A DNA stretch of 64,000 nucleotides, from positions 2,294,001 through 2,358,000 of the forward strand of contig JACONQ010000011.1 of assembly GCA_014281115.1 (NCBI GenBank), read 5' to 3'. The position numbers and the translations under genes were made by a program. Origin of the DNA: Laburnicola sp. R22_1 (Eukaryota; Ascomycota; Dothideomycetes; Pleosporales; Didymosphaeriaceae). The notes beneath the pieces were generated by a model, which was not told where the DNA came from, ran no database searches, and saw nothing but the letters and a program-made list of their open reading frames with translations. Positions 13,152-24,931 of the stretch are shown one piece after another (the stretch's first letter is position 1; each line of letters starts with the position of its first letter).

Positions 13152-14315
13152 TTCTCCCCTAGGGTAAATTTGTAATATTACGTAATTCTGGGCCGGCTGT
13201 TTAACTAACCACTGTGTTACGTAATTAATAATTTCTTTAACAATACTTTTCGCTATAATAATAACAACAACAATAATTATAATAGTAACTAATCTAACTA
13301 TTTTATTGCTCTTTTATAGTAAATCTCCTCTCGTAACTAGCAAGCTATATACCGCCCTCTAGAACCTTGCTGCTACCCATCTCCTCTATACTCCCCCTGC
13401 CGCTACTTACCCCCACCCTTATCGCGCTACCACTCTTACTTCTTATTATCCTTATACGCCCGCAAAATCTTAACTACTACTAGAAGCTTCTCCTACTATA
13501 GCTGCGCGCGCGCGCTCTAGCAACGTATAAAAAACACCCTCTCCTTCTCTAACAGTCGCCCACTACTATGTCTTAGTCTATCCTCTAGCCTTGCTAACAA
13601 CGCAATAGCAAGAAGCTGTTATTATTATATAAATATTGCTGCATTATCGCTTAGGCCTCTATATAAAAGGATGGCCTCGCACTTAAGAATCCATAGTCGC
13701 GTAAAGATAGTATATGGCCTAAACAGATTATTAGTTGTAACCTCTAGGATAGTGTAATTAATCTAGTCCTCTAGGCCTACCTTAGCTATATCTTGTAGCA
13801 GGTAGGCTAGATAGATAATATTGCCTAGCTAGTCGTCTATGCTAGTTTTAAATTCTCTATCAGCTGTCTAACCACAGGTATTAGACAACTTAATCTTAGG
13901 ACACTAGAAAGCTAGCTTATCGCACATATTAAAGAGTTAGATTTAAAAGACTTAGTGTTGTGTGTGTTAAAGAAGAAGAATTTTTAAATATCGCAGACAT
14001 TGTAAAAGGCAGACTTATATAATATATATATAGTAAACTATAATTGCGACTCTATGCTCTACTATAGCTCTCTAATAGTCCACTAGTTAAGAGATAATAT
14101 ATAACTTAGTTATGCCAAATAGCAAACTATCTATTAACTGCTATTAATAATGCTATTGTGAAGAACGCTAATAACAAAATTATTATTATTTTGTGTATAT
14201 TTTATTACTACCACTATGTGCTAGATACTAGGTTATAGTGCCTTCTATTTTACTCCTCTCTGTGTATAGTGCGGACTCGACCTTAGTTAGAATCTTCACA
14301 CAACAAAGATCTTTA
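13152..14315 (+). mobile_element. R1 retroposon, copy A, full length
   Basis: 1164 bp, starting TTCTCCCCTAGGG and ending AAAGATCTTTA. It is flanked by a perfect 14-bp duplication. It matches R1-B (20318-23700 without its insert), R1-D, and the 3' parts of R1-C and R1-E. The left ends of A, B and D coincide, so this is the full unit; it is too short for an RT-bearing LINE and no RT motif is seen. Near 13250-13270 it has a short ATAATAACAACAACAATAAT tract, the site of a large expansion in copy D. One frame shows a long stretch that would be open if TAG/TAA were restored from CAG/CAA, but I do not recognise any protein. Confidence 0.82.
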
Positions 14316-16360
14316 ATATACGCCTAAAAAGAGTTTATTACACTATTATTATAAAGAGTACAGCTAATTATAGTTATCTAGCGTTTAATTGCTAGGTAGT
14401 TAATATTAGAGTCTTTTATCTCTTTCTAAAGTATTAACTTAAGACTTTTAGTTAACTTAAATTATAATATGTCCTTCTAAGTCTTTGCGTCTAGTTTACC
14501 TTTCCTAGCTAGACTCTTAAAAGCCTATAGAAATATCTAGGCGTCTATTTTATTAAAGAGGAAAAGCTTATAAAACTTCTTATATATCTATTAGAGAGCA
14601 AATAGATTATAGTAAGTCTTTTTTATAAATTTAAAAAGTGCTTTAGGTCTATAATTTTCTTAGAGGGCCTAATTTGTTTAATGCTAATTTTGCGCTGCCT
14701 CTTAAGACGCGCCTCTAAGGCAGCTAAAAATAGCTTCTATAAGGTTATTTTAATTTTTATTATTATTATTACTTTAGTAATAGTTTGCGTTTACGTAGAT
14801 CTTATTACGTATATTCTTTAGCTAATCTTTAATACTAGGACTAGATTAACCTTTTTTATAGTACTTATTAATATTAGGTAGCTTTATAGAGTGTCCTAGC
14901 TTAGATATACTAGGGATAGTAAAAGCATGTCTACTTTAGAGCATATCTATCTAGGCGCTATTAGTAAGCTTAGTTTATATATATTTAGGGACTAGAAAGT
15001 AGTAAAGAGTGTTATCTAGTTATAGAGTAGACACTATAAGCTAAGGCAAATAATAAAGTGTATATTAGAGCGCTAGCTAGAGCGCATATTAGGATATAAC
15101 TAGATGAAATAAGCTTTGCTTAGTTATATAAGGGTGGCGCAAACTATATAGTAGATTAGGTATTTCTAAACTAGAGTTTTTTAGAGGTATATAAGTGTAG
15201 TGCCGTAGATTATAAGTATCTTTAATAAAAAGGAGAGCTTTATTAGAGGTAAATAAGTCCTCTTTAATAGCTATATTATTAGTACTATTAGAGTAGACTT
15301 AGAATTTCTCCTTTATTATATATATTATAATATAAGATGTCTATGCCTTAAGTATAGTAAAAGCTTATTTAAATATATTAGCGCGCTTATATAAAGCCTA
15401 AATAATACTTCCCTATTTAGAGTTGTCTTTAGACTTTGTAATAGTCCTAGCTATTAATTTTAGTAACTTCTTTAAAAGCAGGCCTTAAGAAAAGCAATAT
15501 TAAGCCTAAAGCTAATAGGTAGCAAGTAATTATTTTATTTCTAGACTGTACTAAAGTAATTAGTCTAGTTTAAATAGCGCTAAAAACGCGCTAAACTTCT
15601 TAGTAGCTTTATGTTTAGCTTTGCCTTAGTGCGTAAGCTACTTAAAGTCTATTAGTAAAAATTTATTACTTAGCTAATCTGCTTTAAGTGCAATAACGTG
15701 TTAATTGTGCTTAGAAGCATTATAAGAAATTCTATTAGGGTAGACCTTTCTAAGTAGTTTAACTATACTCTTCTTTTTTATAAGGCTAGGGAGGCAACTA
15801 GTAGTCTTAGAAGTAACTATTAGTTACTTTTCTTACTTAATAAATAATAGATTACTAGTAGGGTAAAGTAGGGGAATCCTACTATAAGTGTTATATAAGC
15901 TATTATTAGCAGGGTGTAGGCAAATATTCCCCTTTATATTATCTATTCTAGAACTATCTAGGGGTAGAGAGGACGCAGAAAACATTCTAGAAGTCTCCTA
16001 GATTAAAGGGCAATAGCTTACTATAGTATAGGTAGTAGTAGGGTTAAGCAAAGTAGGGGTTACAAAGAGGGCGTAACAAATAAATCTAGGGTAATAGGTT
16101 TTATATAGCGTGCGAGCTAGCGTATAGTGTAAGCTAGATAAAAAATAAAGTATAAGATAAAATATATAAAACTTTAACCTTTATATTACCTTTATAGCCT
16201 AACTCTAATTCTCTAGCTCTATACTTTATACCCTTGCTATAATATCGCTAGAAGGTAGTTATTAGGCGAGTTAGCTCTATAGAGTGTAGCGTAGTAGTTA
16301 TTATTTATTAATTATTATTTATATTTAGAATATTAAGACTTCTATAGTAGCCTCTAAACT

Positions 16361-16975
16361 AATACACTCTTACTAACTTATAGTGGGCAAAGAAGTATAG
16401 AAGCAGCCTCTTAAATAGACCTTAGCGTAGTGTAATAACTACTTAGCATAACTAGCAACTAACAAACTAATACACTCTTACTAACTTATAGTAGGTAGAA
16501 GAGTTATATTAATAATCTTATAGACCTTAGGTAGTATAATAACTATCTTGTATAATTATTAACTAACAAACTACTACACTCTTACTAACTTATAGTAGGC
16601 AAAGAAGTTATATTAGTAGTCTTATAGACCTTAAGTAGTGTAATAACTACTTAGCATAATTAGTAACTAACCTAATATACTCTTATCTACTTATAATAGG
16701 CAGAGGAGTTATATTAGTAGTTTTGCAGATCTTAGGTAGTATAATAACTACCTGGCATAACTAGTAACTAACCTAATACACCCTTACCTACTTATAGTAG
16801 GTAGAAAAGTTGTATTAGTAGTCTTATAGACCTTAGCGCAGAACTACTACCTAGTATAACTAGTAACTAATAGACTAATACACCCTTACCTACTTATAGT
16901 AGGTAGAGAAGTTATATTAGTAGTCTTGTAGACCTTAAACAACTGCCTAGTATAACTAGTAACTAATAAGGTAAA
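16361..16975 (-). repeat. About 104-bp tandem repeat, six units
   Basis: Units begin near 16361, 16469, 16573, 16674, 16774 and 16877, each with AATACACTCTTACTAACTTA and a later TTATAGACCTTA. It lies just inside the 5' LTR (17075-17330) of the minus-oriented element. Confidence 0.85.
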
Positions 16976-17074
16976 ACTTCTACTAATTTAACCGCCTATA
17001 AATAGTGTCTTAAGGAAAAAGTAAATATTATGTTACTGTTTATAGCTAAATAAAAATAGTTAATCTTAGAATAA

Positions 17075-17330
17075 TATAAGGGCGATATATAGTCTTATAG
17101 GGCTAACCTATTAGGAATAGCTAGAATAGTTAAAACAGCTAGTTAAATTAATACTATTCTAAAATAGTAGATAAGAAAGGGATATAGGGCACAGGCCTAC
17201 GCTAGCCACACGCTAACACTAACTAGAAAAGGCGCCTTTAGAAAAGTAAAAGGCGTAGATAGGAGAAATAGAGTGTAAAAGAAAGGTAATAGGATGTGCT
17301 TGTTAGGGAGGCCGGCACAGAACTGTTACA
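17075..17330 (-). repeat. LTR (5' LTR in element sense)
   Basis: 256 bp beginning TATAAGGGCGATATATAGTC, the RIP-altered form of TGCAAGGGCGGTACACAGCC, and ending GAACTGTTACA. It is followed by the CCTAG duplication. Confidence 0.87.
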
Positions 17331-17495
17331 CCTAGCAGAGAACTTAAGAAGCCTTTACTAAAAAAAGATTAAAATAAGCCTAAACCTCTAGCCCTCCCTA
17401 CTAACTACTTAAGAATTAGTAGGGAATAAGACTATAATTTACTTAGAAGAGTAAAGAATGCGTAAGAAAGTACTATAAATTATTTAAAAGTATTA

Positions 17496-19629
17496 CAGTA
17501 CGATGACACAAAAAAAGCGCCTAGTAATAAGATATCTTTTTAAAAGTTAGATATCTAGGTGAGTTTTAATACTATGTAAATAAAAGGTATACCGTTTTAA
17601 GGAGAAGGTTTAGGAGATTTAGTATAGAAGGCTAGTAAGAGCCTAGTAATCAGCGCTAACTAGAGGAATCTTAGTAAAGTTAAGGAAACTTTTTCTTAAA
17701 ACTTTGACTCTATATAACTTTTTTTTCTACGTAGATAAAATTCTATAACTTATATATATTATAGTCTAGTCCATAAGCACTATATAACCTAATTTTCATT
17801 ATAGGTTTATTTATAGAAATAATAATTATAAGGAAAAAGACAAAAATTAAATAAAATTAAACAATTAGATAGAACTAGTAAATAATATATAACTAGTACT
17901 TAGTATACCATCCTTTAGCCTCTATAACGTCATTATAACGCTTAGACAAAGATAGTATACAATGATCTATAGCCTCCTGTGGAATTAAATCCCACTCCTC
18001 TTGTATAGCTCTTTTAAAGGCTTCTACACTAGATTTACTAGTGCCAAAGCCTAAAGAAGCCCTATTTCTTTTTCCTAGCCTATCTCTTAATAGACTCCAA
18101 ACGTTTTCTATAGGATTTAAGTCTAGTGAATAGGGTGGATGCCCAAAAACAAAGACTTTATTCCTAGAAAACTACCTTTTCGCCTGTGGAGTTCCGTGGA
18201 TCTTCGAATTATCCTGTTGAAATTTCCAGCCTAGTTATAATTAGTATAAAGAATAAGATTATAAAAATATAGTATATATATATATATATATCACATATAT
18301 TAAAAGAAAAAGAGAAAAGAAAAAGAAAAAGAAGAATAAGGAGTACTTTACTTGCCTCTTTTTAAAAGAGGTTTTAAGACAGGATTTAAACACTCCTGTA
18401 TATATCTAGTGTTATTAAAGGTCCTAGTTTTAATAGGGTCCCCTAAAAACACTAGTTTAGAACGTTCTCCTATCCAAATACAGCCCCAGACTAAGATAGA
18501 AATATCTCGCGCTTTCAATGAATTAGTACTAGCTCAAAAACAAGATATAAAAAAAAGTAAAATAGCCTAATTATAGAGCAAAAAGGGCTCTATCATTCTA
18601 TAATTTAAAAGAAATTAATAACTTACTAGTTGTTCGGTTTTTGCGCTGTTCAGGCCCAATTTTCGATTTTTCCTTTTTCTTATATATTCTTGCCTATTAC
18701 CATGCCCCCTTTGGATAGTAGACTCGTCAGAAAATATAACTTTAGCAAAGTTAATATTTTCTAGCTCCTTAACTATCTCTTTAGCCCAGAATTCTCTTCT
18801 TTTAGCTCTTTCTTTAGTTAAATAGGCCTTTTTCTTAGAGACGTTAAAAGAATAGTCTTCTCCTTTTAAAACTCTCTGTAACGTCCTCTTAGCAAAGCCA
18901 AAACTATTCTCTTCCAATAGCCTCTTATTTGTCTTCTTAGGGCTTTTAGTTAAATCCCTATTAATAACTCTTTTCTTCCTAGAAGTAACCTTAGTTACTC
19001 TTCCTTGTTTTACCCCTTTTAATAAGTTATCTCCCTTATTTTTCTTATTAATACGTCTAATAGCAGTCTTAATAGATTGTAGAGGCTTATTAAGGGTAGT
19101 AGCAATAGTAGAATTAGAAGTATTTGCTTTTTAAGTAAAGAAACTTAACTTTCGAGTTTTGACAATTTTGGCGCCATTCGAGGAAATACAAAAGAGAAAA
19201 TTTACTAGACAAAAGATATAATATTATACTATAATCTTAGTAATAAATCACGTGATTTAATTAACTTTTAAAATCACGTAATTTTTTAACCTTAAAATAT
19301 TTCTTAATTAAGTTATATAAGTACTCCGAGATTTTGCTTACGTAATCTACACTAGGCCTAGAATAGCTAGTTAAAACATTAGCCTAGTAGCATACTAAAT
19401 AAAAAAGTCATAACGCCTTAAAAATTGACATTTTAGAAACACTAAGTTTAGAAATAGATACCTTAAGGACCCTGCTTAGTAAGCACGTAACTAGTACCTA
19501 ATCTTCTTCTCCTATGTCTGCCCTTTAAAACCGTATACTTTTTATTTACATAGTATTAAAACTCACTTAGTTATATAACCTTTAAAAAGGTATCTTTTTA
19601 CTAGACGCTTTTTTTGTGTTACCCTACTA
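17496..19629 (-). mobile_element. Tc1/mariner-type DNA transposon
   Basis: 2134 bp with TA on both sides (17494-17495 and 19630-19631). Imperfect inverted repeats of about 100 bp cover 17496-17600 and about 19525-19629. They begin CAGTACGATGACAC and, on the minus strand, TAGTAGGGTAACAC, and share ACACAAAAAAAGCG and GTGAGTTTTAATACTATGTA. One DDE transposase gene lies between them on the minus strand. The element sits in the 3' part of the gypsy element, only 160 bp from the LTR ending at 17330, and is far less RIP-altered than its surroundings, so it looks young. Confidence 0.9.
17893..19177 (-). pseudogene. Tc1/mariner transposase, nearly intact, two introns
   Basis: The minus strand from the ATG at 19177 to the stop at 17893 gives about 342 residues, the usual family length, once two introns are removed: 18491-18626 (GTAAGT donor, TACTAAT branch, TTAG) and 18231-18351 (GTAAAG donor, TACTAAT branch, CTAG). 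An N-terminal helix-turn-helix region comes first. The DDE signals are all readable: FSDES (about 18735), a QQDNSKIH motif (about 18200) and SLDLNPIENVW (about 18085). Defects are few: a stop and a one-base shift near the N-terminus (about 19120-19150) and a TAG (probably from CAG) near 18170. This is probably an inactive copy of a recently active element. The introns explain a false plus-strand frame at 18352-18570. Confidence 0.82.
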
Positions 19630-19631
19630 TA

Positions 19632-20304
19632 GCTTTAGTGAAAGCTAGTAAAAAAAGCGAGAATTATCCTTTTATAATAAAATAATATAGATCCTAAGCA
19701 ATAGAAAGTAGGGCAATTAGGAAAAGAAGAAGGAAGGGCTATTTAGAGGAGAATATTATAAAAAAGGGGGAATAGATATAGTATAACTAAAGAAATTAAA
19801 GTATTTTAAAAGCTAAGCTTATAGCTTAGCTATATCTATAAAGTTATAGACTATATAAGAAAACACCTCTAGACCTCTATAATAAGGCTAGATATAGAAA
19901 TAGAAAAAATTCTAATATTCTAAAAGAATAGATAAAAATACTACTTCTCCCCTATAAACTTACTCTTGCCTAGATTAGAATTAAGATCTATCTCTTTAAC
20001 CTTTTTATAAAGGATAGCAATTTAATTAGAACTAATAGCTACAAAACTCAAAATCTACTTAATACACTCTAGAAGAGTAGTAATCTTATATCCTTCTAAT
20101 ATTTTACTAGTGTAGATAGTCTCTATAATATCTAGAATAAGCTTCATTAGATTCTAATAGGGAGGCTCTAGAATAGGTAGAGTAGGAGTAGCAATTAACT
20201 ATAGCATAATATTAGCTAAAGAAGATAAACTTTAAAAACCTAGGACTTATAATAAGTTTATTAGAAAGAGCTTAGAAAATAGTATAAGTATTCTACTAAA
20301 CTAT
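19632..20304 (+). other. Gypsy 3' region, no gene recognised
   Basis: AT-rich, RIP-altered DNA between the Tc1/mariner-type element and R1-B. It continues the gypsy 3' untranslated part (10421-10473, 17336-17493, this segment, and 23714-24931). No coding signal is readable. Confidence 0.5.
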
Positions 20305-20766
20305 AAAAATCTAACGCTTCTTTTCTAGGGTTAATCTGTAATATCACATAATCCCAGACTAGCTATTTAACCAACTACTATATTACGTAATTAGTAATTT
20401 CTTTAATAATATTTTTACTATAATAATAATAACAATAATTATAATAGTAACTAACCTAACTATTTTATTACTCTTTTATAGTAGATTTTCTCTTATAACT
20501 AGTAAGCTATATACTACCTCTTAGAATCTTGTCACTACCTATCTTCTCTATACTTTCTCTACTACTACTTTCCCTTATTCTTATTATACTACTACCCTTA
20601 CTTCTTATTATTCTTATATGTCTATAAGATTTTAACTACTACTAGAAGCTTCTTCTACTATAGCTGCGCGCGCGCGCTCTAGCAATATATAAGAAACACC
20701 CTCTTCTCCTTTAATAGTCGCCTACTACTATATTTTAGTCTATTCTCTAGCCTTACTAATAATATA

Positions 20767-22980
20767 ACATATTCTATTAGTAGCCCGGACAGATTAGTCC
20801 GCCGGACAGTTTTTCTTAGCAACTTCGAGGTCCCTTATAACTTATTATAGAACACCACCAACGTTACTTTATAGTGACTTATAATAACCTACTATAACTT
20901 ACAATATACCAAGTTACTATTTAATCTACTTTTTATGTTGTGTAGTCTCTTTGCGCGGCTATTACAGCCGCGTAAAGCTAAGGAGTCTTTCTTAGCAATA
21001 CGAACTTACAATAAGACTCCCTATAATATACAATATATTATCTACTATACTATACGTAGGCAATATATAGTATACTTATTATAATTTGTAGTAAAGCATA
21101 CTATATCTTAAGTAGTACTTTATATAATTTTTAGTCACTAAGTGCGTACTATTACAAGATAAAGTTAACTTATTATTTTTGGCCTTATAGTAACCTATAA
21201 TAAAATTACTCTGATTTACTATAAATACTATCTGAAAATAAGCCACTAAGAGTAATATCTAACTCCTCCTCTATCTCTTTATCTATCTAACAGGTCCTTA
21301 AGTTGTGCCCAGGCTCTTCGCACCTCCCACAGCGGCGTTGTGTTAAGGGACCTGCCTCTCTCTCATCACTACCTCGCGCCCTTTTCGACAACTTCACCCT
21401 AATAGAAGGGCTTTCTACTCCCAAATCTGCTTCCTAAGCAAAGCCTAGCGTCCCACCTTTCTAAATACGCTTTCTTTTATGCGTTTTTCGCTTCGTTAGA
21501 ACCTTAATTTGCTTCTTAAGTTCCTTAATACGGGTCTCTTAAAGTACACTATAGTAGAGCATGAGTTTAGCACCTTTTATAAGCTGTAAGTAGCTTAATT
21601 TAGTATTAGGTAGAGACCGAATAAAAGAGTCGCGTACGAGCTTTAACTAGAATCTAAACTTAAGGGTATTGCTTAGGGTCCTGGCTTGCTATAGTGTATC
21701 TAGTGGGATACCCTAAGGTAAAGTATAAATACGCACATTAAGGCAATTTACCACTACTAACACATCTAAAGGAATAAGCCCAGAGGCCTTAAAGACTTTC
21801 TTGTAGTTTTCTAGTATAAACATATTAAAAAACGCGTTATAAAAGGCTAGTAGGAAGCCCTCTTTATTAATATAAAAGACGCGTCGACGCGCTAAGTCCC
21901 GTACACACTAGGAGTACTTTAGCTTTAGTGGCGCAAAACAGACCATATTAAGCAGCTAGAGGATATAAGATAAGTGCGCTGGCGTATAGAGTGTTAGGAT
22001 CTTCTGTTCTAGACAATAATCCTTAAAATCCTAGAAGTGGTAGCTCTTATAGCCGTCTAGAATAAGTAACCTCTATAACTCCACTATGCGCGGCCTTATA
22101 TACGCGTTAAAGTGCTTTAACCACGTAACTCTAAGCTCACTATTAGTCTAGCCGGTCTTAGAGACTAAGAGCTTCTAATCGCGGGAAATACTAGTCTTCT
22201 TATACCACGCTAAGATATAAACTCGCCCTTTATAGATAATAAAGGGCGACGCAGTATACCTAATAGCGCAAATACTCTAAATCACTATAACCCACTTACA
22301 GTTGCCTGGCTAAACAAGCATAGATTAAGAATATCTTTCTAAACTAGTTATAACCTTTATTAAGCTAATAACTCCTATCTAGAAGCCTATCTTATTAAAG
22401 TTATAAATGTCTTTATTCTACACTCTATACTTGGCTTTTATATCCTCCACTAGCTAAAACCACATATTTATAACCTCTAGGTCTTCCTATTATATCCTCT
22501 ATTGGTTCTTCGCTTAATTAAAAGCCATTTTAAGCTTAGGTACGCGCTTTATAAAGCGCTAAGCCTAGTATTATCCTATAGGGTCTCTATGCTGCGCAGC
22601 CAGCAGTTTGTTAGCCATATCTTCCACCTTACCTAGCCAGAGTACAAATTCTCGCGAATCTAGGTCAAGGATATACTATATAAGCGTCTGCTCTTTAGTT
22701 ATAGTAAGCTTTGCCATGCCTAATTGTGTATCTGCTTAGGCAGTAATTTCGTTAATTCAATCGCTTAGTGTAGACTTTGGGGTATTATATACTATAGTAG
22801 CGCATTATAGACTTAAAATTTGCTTATTCTAATAGGCGTGAAGGGCAAGCTTAATTCTGCCTTCTTAATTAGATAATAACGTATTGTGTTATTAAGACAT
22901 TATAATTCATAGTAAAGTGTTATAGTCTTGGCAAAAACTGTCCGGCGGACTAATCTATTCGGGCTACTAATAGAATATGT
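20767..22980 (-). mobile_element. Pogo/Fot1-type DNA transposon
   Basis: 2214 bp between TA duplications (20765-20766 and 22981-22982). The inverted repeat begins ACATATTCTATTAGTAGCCC and runs about 48 bp (20767-20814 and 22933-22980), almost perfect. It contains CCGGACAG twice, probably paired transposase sites. It interrupts R1-B at a point equivalent to AACGCAATAG in R1-A. A single transposase gene runs on the minus strand. RIP change is light, so this is one of the youngest insertions in the island. Confidence 0.9.
21206..22717 (-). pseudogene. Pogo/Fot1-type transposase, lightly damaged
   Basis: From the ATG at 22717 to the stop at 21206 the minus strand gives about 503 codons, typical of fungal Fot1/pogo transposases. 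The N-terminal part resembles the psq/CENP-B-type DNA-binding region (near 22.65-22.5 kb). A DDE_1 catalytic segment is clear, with LLILDGYKSYHF (about 22070) and PAHLSYLLQLL (about 21990), where the second acidic position of the family (QPLDVG) reads LLNMV. The C-terminus has a CCHC knuckle (CGRCEEPGHNLRTC, about 21300), common in this fungal group. Around a dozen in-frame TAG/TAA codons, all explicable from CAG, CAA or TGG, inactivate it. Read for identity only. Confidence 0.8.
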
Positions 22981-23713
22981 TAATAGTAAGAAGCTATTAT
23001 TATTATATAACTATTACTATATTATTACTTAGGCCTCTATATAAAAGGATAGTCTTGCACTTAAGAATCTAGAGTTACGTAAAAATAGTATATAGCCTAA
23101 ATAGATTATTAGTTATAACCTCTAGGATAGTGTAATTAATCTAGTCCTCTAGTAGGTCTATCTTAACTATATTTTATAATAGGTAGGCTAGATAGCTAAT
23201 ATTGCCTAGCTAGTTATCTATACTAGTTTTAAATTCTTTAGCAACTGTCTAACCGCAAGTATTAAATAACTTAATTTTAGAATACTAAAAAGCTAGCTGG
23301 CTATATATATTAAAAAGTTAAATTAAAAGACTTAGTATTATATATATTACAAGAAAAGAATTTTTAAATATTACGAATATTATAAGAGTAAGCAGACTTA
23401 TATAATATGTATACAGCAAACTATAGTTATAACTCTGCGCTCTACTATAGCTCTCTAATAATCTACTAGTTAAGAGATAATATATAACTTAGTTATGCTA
23501 GATAGTTGACTTTTTATTAACTACTATTAATAATGCTGTTATACAGAACACTAATAACAAAATTATTATTATTTTATATATATTTTATTACTACCACTAT
23601 GTGCTAGGTACTAAGTTATAGTTTCTCCTATTTTACTTCTCTCTATATATAGTGCGGACTTAACCTTAGTTAGAATCTCCACATAATAAAAATCTTTAAT
23701 AAAAATCTAATAC

Positions 23714-24931
23714 AAAAGCTTTATATTCTATTTAGAATATTTAGCATTAGTATTATTTATTTTCTAGAGCTTAACTTAAGTACTCTAAATAGTAGAGCTA
23801 TGCTTATAGATAAAGATATTAAGACAAGCTTACTAGAAATTAAGAAGGGGTTTACTAGTATAATTATTACTATAGAGAATATATTCTAGGATAAGATTAG
23901 TAAATATAGTCTTAGTAGAATTTTTGTATAAGCTATTCTAAATCTAAGATATAAATTAGTAAAAAAATGTTTACTAAAGAATTATTATACCTTGTCTAAA
24001 CACTTACTAGAGTAAATAATATAAGTCTTATAGTTACACTTCTTTTCTATAAGCCTTTATATATAAAAAATAAGCTACTTAAGATAGTGCTAGTAAGTTT
24101 TCTTATAAATATAGGCGGCTTTAAAAACATACTCCTTAGATATTATATAAACAGCCTTAAGGGTCTTCTAATTATAGCTTAAGTTCTTAAAGAACTACTT
24201 AGAATTAGTAAGAAATAACATAAAGAACTAAGAAACTAACTCTATAATAGTTCTTTATAGTCTTATTACGTATAAACTTCTTAAGGCCTTTAGCACTATA
24301 GAAATTTAGAGTAGGTAGTAAAGGCTTACTATTATAAATAAGAATACTATAAGTTATAATTTTTATAGAGGAATACTAAGCTATAATTAAGCTAGCCTTT
24401 AGATACTTACTTAGAGTTATAAAAACTACTATAAGGCGTTGCTTATTAGCTTTAACTATAATAGAAATTAATAATCAGGAAGATAGAAAAAATAGTACAA
24501 AAGTAGAAGTAGTAATTAGAATGCAGCGCAATATTAATAAGGAGCATTATAGATATAGTAATAGAGTAGAGGAGAAAAGTAAAACTAAGGTATGAACATT
24601 TTTATTTACCTTAGCTAAAGTAAATAATACTAGTGCAAATTCTTAACTAAAATAGGCAGCTATATTACAAAACCTAAAAGATATAAATACAATTATATTA
24701 GATATAATAACTAGATTACTCTACTAAAGGTAAAAGGATAGAAGCCTAGTACTTTCTTTAGCTAAAGTACGCTTAGAACCTCCTAAAGGCTTAGAGCACT
24801 ATTACTAGCACACATAGTATTAGATTTATTCTTAAGACTTTAGACGCATAAAAGAGAAATTAGTACTACTACTATAGAGAGTATAGAATATAACACTAGA
24901 ATTTTTTAGTAGGAGGGAGGGGGGGAGAAGA
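23714..24931 (+). other. Gypsy 3' region with polypurine tract
   Basis: AT-rich, RIP-altered DNA with no recognisable gene. It ends in a purine-only run, AGGAGGGAGGGGGGGAGAAG (24911-24930), immediately before the 3' LTR: the second-strand priming site of the gypsy element. Confidence 0.65.

Larger units (their letters stand above)
10780..16300 (-). pseudogene. Gag-protease remains of the LTR element
   Basis: Only scattered signals survive. On the minus strand, near 13010-12890, there is a Cys/Tyr-His cluster that could be a decayed zinc knuckle. Downstream, at about 12700-12300, there is a stretch with the tail typical of gypsy retropepsins (an ISRKFFKQ...LVNT...RL pattern like the GRKW...LVD...RL motif). 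No RT motif such as YIDDL or FxDYRALN was found between there and the LTR at 10760. The frame is interrupted by R1-A and by many stops. Assignment to gag-protease is moderate; the exact limits are not visible. Confidence 0.45.
10474..17330 (-). mobile_element. Non-autonomous gag-protease LTR retrotransposon
   Basis: LTRs at 10474-10760 and 17075-17330 are flanked by a perfect 5-bp duplication, CCTAG (10469-10473 and 17331-17335). Orientation is minus: read on the minus strand, a polypurine tract (AAAAGGGGGG) directly precedes the LTR at 10760. Inside are gag-like and protease-like remains but no RT or integrase motif that I can find, so the element probably depended on another element's enzymes. 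It interrupts the 3' part of the gypsy element and itself contains retroposon R1-A (13152-14315). Confidence 0.8.
20318..23700 (+). mobile_element. R1 retroposon, copy B, split by a pogo element
   Basis: Starts TTCTTTTCTAGGG and ends AAAAATCTTTAAT. Flanks are AAAAATCTAACGC (20305-20317) and AAAAATCTAATAC (23701-23713), a 13-bp duplication differing by two transitions. After removal of the pogo element (20767-22980, plus its TA) the length is 1167 bp, almost identical to copy A. Confidence 0.85.

Noticed and set aside
13150..13180. CTAGGGTAAATT / CTAGGGTTAATC resembling telomeric TTAGGG repeats
   Set aside because: Single occurrence per R1 copy, not a tandem array; simply the conserved 5' end of R1.
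13166..14310. R1 read as an LTR (TGTAATATTACG...CACACAACA gives TG...CA ends)
   Set aside because: Similarity between copies extends beyond both of these ends, and the flanking duplications are 13-16 bp, not 4-6 bp. Truncation always affects the same side.
14270..14315. B-box-like GGTCGAGTCC on the minus strand near the R1 3' end, hinting at a tRNA-derived SINE promoter
   Set aside because: It lies at the 3' end by the truncation pattern, one base is missing from the consensus, and no A box is placed correctly.
18352..18570. 72-codon plus-strand frame
   Set aside because: Antisense to exon 2 and intron sequence of the Tc1/mariner-type transposase.
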